Below, one piece after another: positions 3,959 to 6,279 of a stretch of 6,279 nucleotides of DNA. Position 1 is the first letter of the stretch; every line of letters starts with the position of its first letter. The notes beneath the pieces are model-generated. The model was not told the origin of the DNA and searched no databases. It saw only the letters and a program-made list of their open reading frames with translations. Origin of the DNA: JABCPE02 sp963506915 (GTDB lineage Bacteria; Bacteroidota; Bacteroidia; Flavobacteriales; Weeksellaceae); contig CAUORE010000054.1 in NCBI GenBank assembly GCA_963506915.1, forward strand, positions 1 through 6,279, in the 5' to 3' direction. Both the position numbers and the translations under genes were made by a program.

Positions 3959-6279
3959 CTAATTAACTGGAACTGAATAGAACCAGTTTTCATACCAAGT
4001 TGTTCCATATACCTGGCTAGCAGATGTGTTATATTCAAAAGCACTTCTGATAATATTAGGAACATCACTCTGTAAATTCAGATATAATGTCTGATAGGAA
4101 TTAGTATTATTATTATAAATAAAATTCCCTACTAATTCATAATCATGCTCTAAATATGGATGGAACATTGTGTAGACAGGTTTTTCATTAGTAAATCCAT
4201 TATTTGTTCCTACATCTTTCATTCCTACATAGACTCTTGTATAGGCTTTTGTAGGGTGAGGCACTTGAGAACTCAATATGTGAAGTTTTACAAAAACCAT
4301 GTTTGTCCCAGGTTTCACGACCACAGTAGCGATTTTATTCCAACGCGAATTCCCTAATCTCACTCCTGCATTCCATGTAAATCTTCCTACAGCAGGTGCT
4401 CCTTTGAATAATTCTATATCTTTCCAAGTTCCCACACCATTAGCATCACTAGTAAGGACTCTTCCAGCTCCTTGGTTAGTGTCTTGTATCTTGATAGCAG
4501 GTCCGTTAGCTACTATATGTAGTTTAGTATCAGGTTTGTATGTACCTAATCCTACATTAGGGCTTCTGTTGTGTCCATTTTTGTATCCTAAGATAATGGA
4601 GTTATCTCGTCCAGTACTTGGGGTAAGTTCAGCAGCATTGATACCATTCCCTATCACTATTACATTTTCTAATTCTGCAGTATTGATAGCAGGAAAACTA
4701 GCATTTCCTATATGTACATTATAGTCACTTTTTATCCACTCTCCTGCTCCATGACCAAAAGCTATATTAGCATTACCTCTAACATTGTTTTTAAGAGCAT
4801 TCACCCCTTGTGCATTGTTATGCTGACCAGTTGTATTACTACTAAGCGCAGAAGCTCCAAGGGCTATATTATAATTTCCATAAGTGTTATTCTCCATCGT
4901 ATTATATCCTAATGCTATATTATGATGAGATGCAGTAGCTTTGTTTAAAGGATAATGCCCAATAGCGATATTATATGTCCCTGTAACATTGGAAAATAGT
5001 GCGCTGTTTCCTATCCCTACATTAGAATCTCCAGAGATATTTGCAGAAAGTGAATTAGTTCCAAGTCCAATGTTTGATTTACCTGTAGTATTAGAATTTA
5101 ATACCGATATTCCTAACCCAATATTATATGCTCCTAATGTATTCCCTGATAGGGTACCATCTCCAATAGCAATATTTCTATCCCCTGTGGTATTTAAACG
5201 AAGGGTATTAGTACCAAAACTAATGTTATTACTCCCTGTAGTATTAAATCTAAGACCATTAGAACCTATAGCTATGTTATTCGCCCCTATGGTATTCGCA
5301 AAAAGAGCTGCTGTTCCCATTGCAATATTATCTCTACCTGTAGTATTGGTTCTTAGAGTATTAGTTCCTAAACTTATATTATTATCTCCTGTAGTATTAT
5401 TATACAATGAACCAGATCCTATAGCCACATTACTTGCTCCTGTGGTGTTTAGATACAAAGTCTCTGAGCCCACCCCAATGTTATTATTCCCAGTTGTATT
5501 ATGTCTTAGGGCGCTTGCTCCCACAGCCACACTACTTGCTCCTGTAGTGTTTGTAGTAAGGGCACCAGTACCTATAGCAATATTATTACTTGCTGTTGTA
5601 TTATTTACAAGTGCTCCAATTCCTAATGCCACATTATCTCTCCCTGTTGTATTTTCTCTAAGAGCGCCACTTCCTATAGCTACATTGGAGGACCCTGCTT
5701 GGCTATTTTTTAGAGCTTGAGACCCTATTGCAATACCATTTCCTCCTGTCATCATAGCATCCCAACCTATAGCTATGTTACCAACCCCTACTGTTCCATT
5801 ACGAAGTGCACTATGTCCTATAGCAACATTACCTGTACCACCTTGATTAGAATATAAAGCATCTACACCGACTGCGACATTCTGTGCTCCCCATTGATTG
5901 GAATAAAGAGCATTATTTCCCAATGCTATGTTCTGAGGCCCTACTGTATTGGTATAAAGAGCCCCCTCTCCCATTGCTATATTATTAGAACCTCCTGTTA
6001 TAGAGAATAGGGTGTTTTTTCCTATAGCAAGGTTATTTCTTCCATTACCAGCAGAGGTTCCGTTTCCACCCTTACCTCCATCTTGTGTGATGTGGTTATT
6101 AGTACCTACTAGTCTAAGGTCTTGTTCTTGCATTGTTCCTTCAGCTATTTTTACCCATTTATTGTCAGTAGAGCTATAGTAATAGAAACCTTTAGAAGTT
6201 ACATTAGAAGTTACAGGATTTATAGTTCCTGAGATGTTATCTACATATACTAAAGTAGATTCTTTCAAATTAGCAGTAG
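3959..6279 (-). CDS. Large 17-residue-repeat surface/adhesin-like protein, 5'-truncated by window edge
   Basis: At least 772 residues lie in one minus-strand frame ending in TAG at 3961-3959. The frame is open to the right edge: the codon at 6268 is TTG, preceded in frame by T-A-N, so the true start and any signal peptide lie beyond 6279. Residues are counted from 6268. Residues 1-44 contain the flavobacterial motif NVTSKGFYYYSSTDNKWVKI. Residues 64-76 are Gly-rich. Residues 74-512 are about 26 tandem 17-residue units (consensus TTGxNNIAIGxxALxxN), fading into degenerate units to about 570. Then come NVGLGTYKPDTKLHI (571-585) and NQGAGRVLTSDANGVGTW (598-615), signatures seen in Bacteroidota surface and fibre-like proteins. 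Residues about 622-769 form a beta-rich-looking domain I do not recognise, ending WFYSVPVN. The repeats resemble the beta-roll head units of trimeric autotransporter adhesins and some phage fibres. A cell-surface, adhesive or fibre role is inferred. No S74 chaperone or type IX secretion C-terminal domain is visible. Confidence 0.85.
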   Translation of the reverse strand, partial: TANLKESTLVYVDNISGTINPVTSNVTSKGFYYYSSTDNKWVKIAEGTMQEQDLRLVGTNNHITQDGGKGGNGTSAGNGRNNLAIGKNTLFSITGGSNNIAMGEGALYTNTVGPQNIALGNNALYSNQWGAQNVAVGVDALYSNQGGTGNVAIGHSALRNGTVGVGNIAIGWDAMMTGGNGIAIGSQALKNSQAGSSNVAIGSGALRENTTGRDNVALGIGALVNNTTASNNIAIGTGALTTNTTGASSVAVGASALRHNTTGNNNIGVGSETLYLNTTGASNVAIGSGSLYNNTTGDNNISLGTNTLRTNTTGRDNIAMGTAALFANTIGANNIAIGSNGLRFNTTGSNNISFGTNTLRLNTTGDRNIAIGDGTLSGNTLGAYNIGLGISVLNSNTTGKSNIGLGTNSLSANISGDSNVGIGNSALFSNVTGTYNIAIGHYPLNKATASHHNIALGYNTMENNTYGNYNIALGASALSSNTTGQHNNAQGVNALKNNVRGNANIAFGHGAGEWIKSDYNVHIGNASFPAINTAELENVIVIGNGINAAELTPSTGRDNSIILGYKNGHNRSPNVGLGTYKPDTKLHIVANGPAIKIQDTNQGAGRVLTSDANGVGTWKDIELFKGAPAVGRFTWNAGVRLGNSRWNKIATVVVKPGTNMVFVKLHILSSQVPHPTKAYTRVYVGMKDVGTNNGFTNEKPVYTMFHPYLEHDYELVGNFIYNNNTNSYQTLYLNLQSDVPNIIRSAFEYNTSASQVYGTTWYENWFYSVPVN
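4733..6049 (-). repeat. Array of ~26 coding 51-bp (17-residue) repeats
   Basis: The array spans residues 74-512 of the minus-strand repeat protein. Most units are exactly 17 residues: T-T/V/I-G, a variable pair, N-(I/V)-(A/G/S)-x-G, two variable residues, (A/T/S)-L, two variable residues, N. Invariant or near-invariant positions are Gly3, Asn6, Gly10 and Leu14. Two adjacent units (residues 159-173 and 174-189) are 15 and 16 residues long, the only clear breaks in register. Units from 190 to 495 are uniform in length. At DNA level the units are well diverged, so the array is old or under selection for protein shape rather than recently amplified. The likely structure is a left-handed beta-roll or beta-helix, one turn per unit, which is an inference from the periodicity. 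Confidence 0.9.

Noticed and set aside
3959..4560. Phage tail-fibre with S74 endosialidase-type chaperone domain
   Set aside because: The repeat type also occurs in phage fibres, but the C-terminus shows no S74-like catalytic Ser/Lys region and no phage genes are nearby in the window.
4989..5720. A 243-codon plus-strand open frame opposite the repeat array
   Set aside because: It is the antisense of a 51-bp coding repeat. Because the period is a multiple of three, one stop-free antisense frame persists through the array. The product is itself a 17-residue repeat of no recognisable type, and the minus-strand frame has the family signatures.
4733..6049. CRISPR-like regular spacing of repeats
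   Set aside because: The 51-bp periodicity is coding, units are diverged along their whole length, and there are no invariant repeats separated by unique spacers.

Overview
The window looks like flavobacterial (Bacteroidota) chromosome, probably from a Chryseobacterium-like member of the Weeksellaceae. The evidence is AT-rich DNA, genes without Shine-Dalgarno sites, a match to the Bacteroidota promoter consensus (TTTG, 20 nt, TAnnTTTG), and proteins of familiar flavobacterial type. These are a WbqC-family protein, a secreted S8 peptidase with a long insert between its catalytic Asp and His, and a surface-type protein with the 'NVGLGT...TKLHI / GAGRVLTSDANG' signature. The family-level assignment is an inference.

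Layout. Positions 1-2182 hold three tightly packed plus-strand genes. First is the 3' part of prmA (ribosomal protein L11 methyltransferase, N-terminus outside the window). A WbqC-family gene follows after 10 nt. An exported class II cyclic-nucleotide phosphodiesterase of the metallo-beta-lactamase fold overlaps the WbqC gene by 8 nt. A fourth plus-strand gene (2197-3864) encodes an exported subtilisin-like serine peptidase. It lies 14 nt downstream of the phosphodiesterase gene but appears to have its own promoter inside the 3' end of that gene. The 94-nt convergent gap (3865-3958) holds two hairpins that act as terminators. The rest of the window (3959-6279) is one minus-strand gene that runs off the right edge. 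It encodes a repeat protein with about 26 consecutive 17-residue units ('TTGxNNIAIGxxALxxN'), a flavobacterial linker motif, and a C-terminal domain of about 150 residues that I do not recognise.

How the genes relate. The first three genes look co-transcribed but have no obvious shared pathway: translation-machinery modification, a family linked to surface polysaccharide loci, and extracytoplasmic cyclic-nucleotide hydrolysis. The peptidase and the repeat protein are both predicted envelope or secreted proteins, but they are transcribed convergently and insulated by terminators. I see no defence system, CRISPR array, tRNA, rRNA or insertion sequence. The least explained element is the repeat protein, especially its C-terminal domain and its off-window N-terminus.
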